From: Thamnaconus septentrionalis
Lineage: Eukaryota > Chordata > Actinopteri > Tetraodontiformes > Monacanthidae
Length of the DNA stretch: 64,000 bases
Direction of reading: 5' to 3'
NCBI GenBank assembly: GCA_009823395.1
Contig: CM020505.1
Coordinates: 3,910,129 to 3,974,128 of the forward strand
The translations under genes and the position numbers were made by a program. Positions 61,976-64,000 of the stretch are shown here, piece by piece. The notes beneath the pieces are model-generated. The model saw only the letters and a program-made list of their open reading frames with translations, searched no databases and was not told the origin of the DNA. Each line of letters opens with the position of its first letter. Position 1 is the first letter of the stretch.

Positions 61976-64000
61976 TTCTCATTTCAGATCAATTTGTTTC
62001 TTTGTCCTCCACGTAACACGCATAACTGCGGCACAGTGTTGCGTTGGCTGGCGGAGGCCCTGCATAAAACTGCTTTTTTCATCTCTCTGCAGGGAGGCTG
62101 TAAATGAAAACATGACTGCAAAGCAGCTGCACTTGATGTGACAGGAGGCTCCCCCAATTTATTTTGATTGGCCTTGCTTTATGCAAGCTCCGGCTACATT
62201 TCCCATGCGGGCAACTATGCATTCTGACTTGAGATGCGGAAATTTGAAATGTGGAAAGCCCACTGTGGGGGCATGGAGCAGGAATGAATGAAAAAGCAAG
62301 AGTGTCACCAGAGTCTGCACGTCTATCAGGCGTCATCCATGTTTGTTGTTCCATCCTGATGCCATATTAATCGTTATTACACTGGAATCGTGTGGAATCA
62401 GGGTCAAGTGACTCATATCCATGAAGGCGCGTGCTGTGGTGCACTCAGCGACCACAACAGCAACAAAAAAGCCGACCGAGAGCATCAATTAGTGCTTTTC
62501 TTAAACACTTGATTGAGTTTTAGTGCCTGTCTAAGAATGGAGGGAAATTAGCCTGAGGAGAACTTAATTGGACGTCTTAACAGCTCCTTCAGCAGCAGCT
62601 AATTCACGCTGCATCGCGGGATTTGGCGAAACAAGTACAACTATAATTGACTAATAAATCCTCACAGAGTGCTTGGTGATCCTCGCTGGCACCCTGCAGT
62701 CTCTGCCAGGCATCAGAGCACCGCAAGGCTGGATGGCGTCCACAGAAACAGGGACAGAAGTGATCAATGATTCAGACACATTCTGCACAACCACAGGACA
62801 CAACTGGAGGTAGAAATCGTCATCATCTAGGATCATCATCCTGTCTATTAATGCCTGGGTCAAATGTATTTTTTTTTTTTTGAGCAATCAGAATGAAAAG
62901 AACACACCTGTCTGAAGGACATTCAGAAGATTCTAAAGCATGAGAAGGTGGGTTGATCATCTTTATTGCAAAAGGTCTTTAAGAGGCTTTTCACTGGGAT
63001 GTGTCTCAGACACATGAATTGGCAGTCACACACAGATCAAATAAATCAAATAATCAGTCAAATAGAGACTGATCCGTGAGTCCGCATTCGTTTTGCAATT
63101 CATTTAATGCTGCTTAATTATATGAAAAATGAAAAGCCTTACTTGAGTCTCAAATAAGGCACACATTTATTTTGAGGTAATTGCATCACTTATTTGCAGA
63201 ATCCAAATATCCTCTGTTGGCCAAGTACAAGAAATTCAATTTGGATTGAATACAGCTCATATTATATTTATGAAGAAAGGGACCTGTATAGCCTTGTATG
63301 AGGTCAAAGGGGATTAAACAATAAAGGTGAGATCAATAATAAAATAAAATATAAAAATAAAAAAATTCTTAGCAGAACGGAAGAGGTGCGTAGTTGTGTG
63401 CTGCCATTCGGAAGTTGTTAAAATTCTAAATGTGCTCCCAAAAAGTGTGTTTTTGGAGAAATGTGCCCTTCAGCTGTGCCACATGAGATCAGTTGACCTG
63501 TCAAGCTTTTCAATTTTTGTTTTTTATTTCCTTGTTTAATCAACTAGGCCTGATGTCAAAATGATGTTTGAATACTGGTGTTGTGTTCTTGTGCTATGTT
63601 CTTTATTTAAACCCTGTATTTTTCTACTCACCGGACATCATTTGATACACATTCTTTCTACTGGAGATCTCATCCTTACGCCGACTAAAATCCAGGAGAA
63701 CTCATTCAGCCGATGTTGCTGACTGTAAAACTTGCCACATGTGACAAGTAGTTTGGCAGACACTCCCAAAACCAAAAGCAAACATGGGCTTTTCCCTCTC
63801 ACAGTGAAGAACGAAACACTGCATGCTGAGGAGGTGACCCACTAATGTTCCCGACGCTGGATCTGTCTGTGGCTGCCAGTGGTGGGATTGTGCTCGTCAC
63901 AAACTTGTTGGATGTTTATCATTCAAAATCATGGAGGCGCTGAGTCGATCAGAAACAAATCAACTCTTGGTGTCAACCAGACACCAGTAAGAATAAAGGG
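61976..64000. other. Non-coding stretch with candidate regulatory block
   Basis: 62475-62635 is repeat-poor with ATCAATTAGTG, TTGATTGAG and GCTAATTCACG cores. A T run lies at 62870-62881 and AAAAT repeats at 63340-63365. No gene or named repeat to the end of the window. Confidence 0.5.

Noticed and set aside
1..64000. CRISPR array, operons, prokaryotic or phage genes
   Set aside because: There are no spaced identical repeats, no tightly packed frames with ribosome binding sites, and the repeat content is vertebrate.

Overview
The window reads as vertebrate nuclear DNA, most likely from a teleost fish. The reasons are its dense CA, CT, TATC and GGAT microsatellites, an AT-leaning background broken by small CpG-rich patches, and decayed copies of repeats I recognise from fish genomes: Tc1-like transposon relics, a 3' LINE/SINE tail with the CGCTTTGGAT core, a LINE tail ending in TCTTA repeats, and short inverted-repeat elements with a CCAGTGTGTA terminus. 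These attributions come from memory of the families and were not searched.

I find no protein-coding exon I can defend. No open frame carries a recognisable host protein domain. The long frames are mostly explained by low-complexity DNA (polyserine from TTC repeats, polyproline from CCA repeats, alternating residues from CA repeats) or by transposon remains. The window is therefore best described as a gene desert or the inside of a very large intron. The longest open frame (31722-32303, 193 codons) is unexplained and listed as such.

Layout. 1-1.3 kb: pyrimidine-rich DNA with a CpG-rich block. 4.4-6.4 kb: microsatellites, two strong hairpins and a Tc1-like end. 7.6 kb: SINE/LINE tail. 11.3, 15.7 and 21.0 kb: three short inverted-repeat elements of one apparent family. 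23.4-24.7 kb: Tc1-like relic, a 38-bp perfect palindrome and a LINE tail. 29.8-30.3 kb: a second type of inverted-repeat element. 31-34 kb: GT/GA and CA repeats, the 193-codon frame and a second Tc1-like coding relic. 36.5-37 kb: an interrupted dispersed repeat. 40.8 kb: a tRNA-like relic. 43.2 kb: a GGAT array. 47.1 kb: a 15-bp-stem hairpin. 50.2 kb: a CpG-rich block. 54.5-54.9 kb: a diverged direct duplication. 55.7-56.1 kb: the C-terminal end of a LINE reverse-transcriptase ORF. 59-62 kb: two copies of a ~140-bp block, the second next to a 27-bp minisatellite with a three-unit higher-order pattern.

Nothing here forms an operon or a gene system. If the desert has a function it is probably regulatory. 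Several low-repeat, ATTA-rich and CpG-retaining blocks are proposed as candidate conserved elements, but conservation could not be tested.
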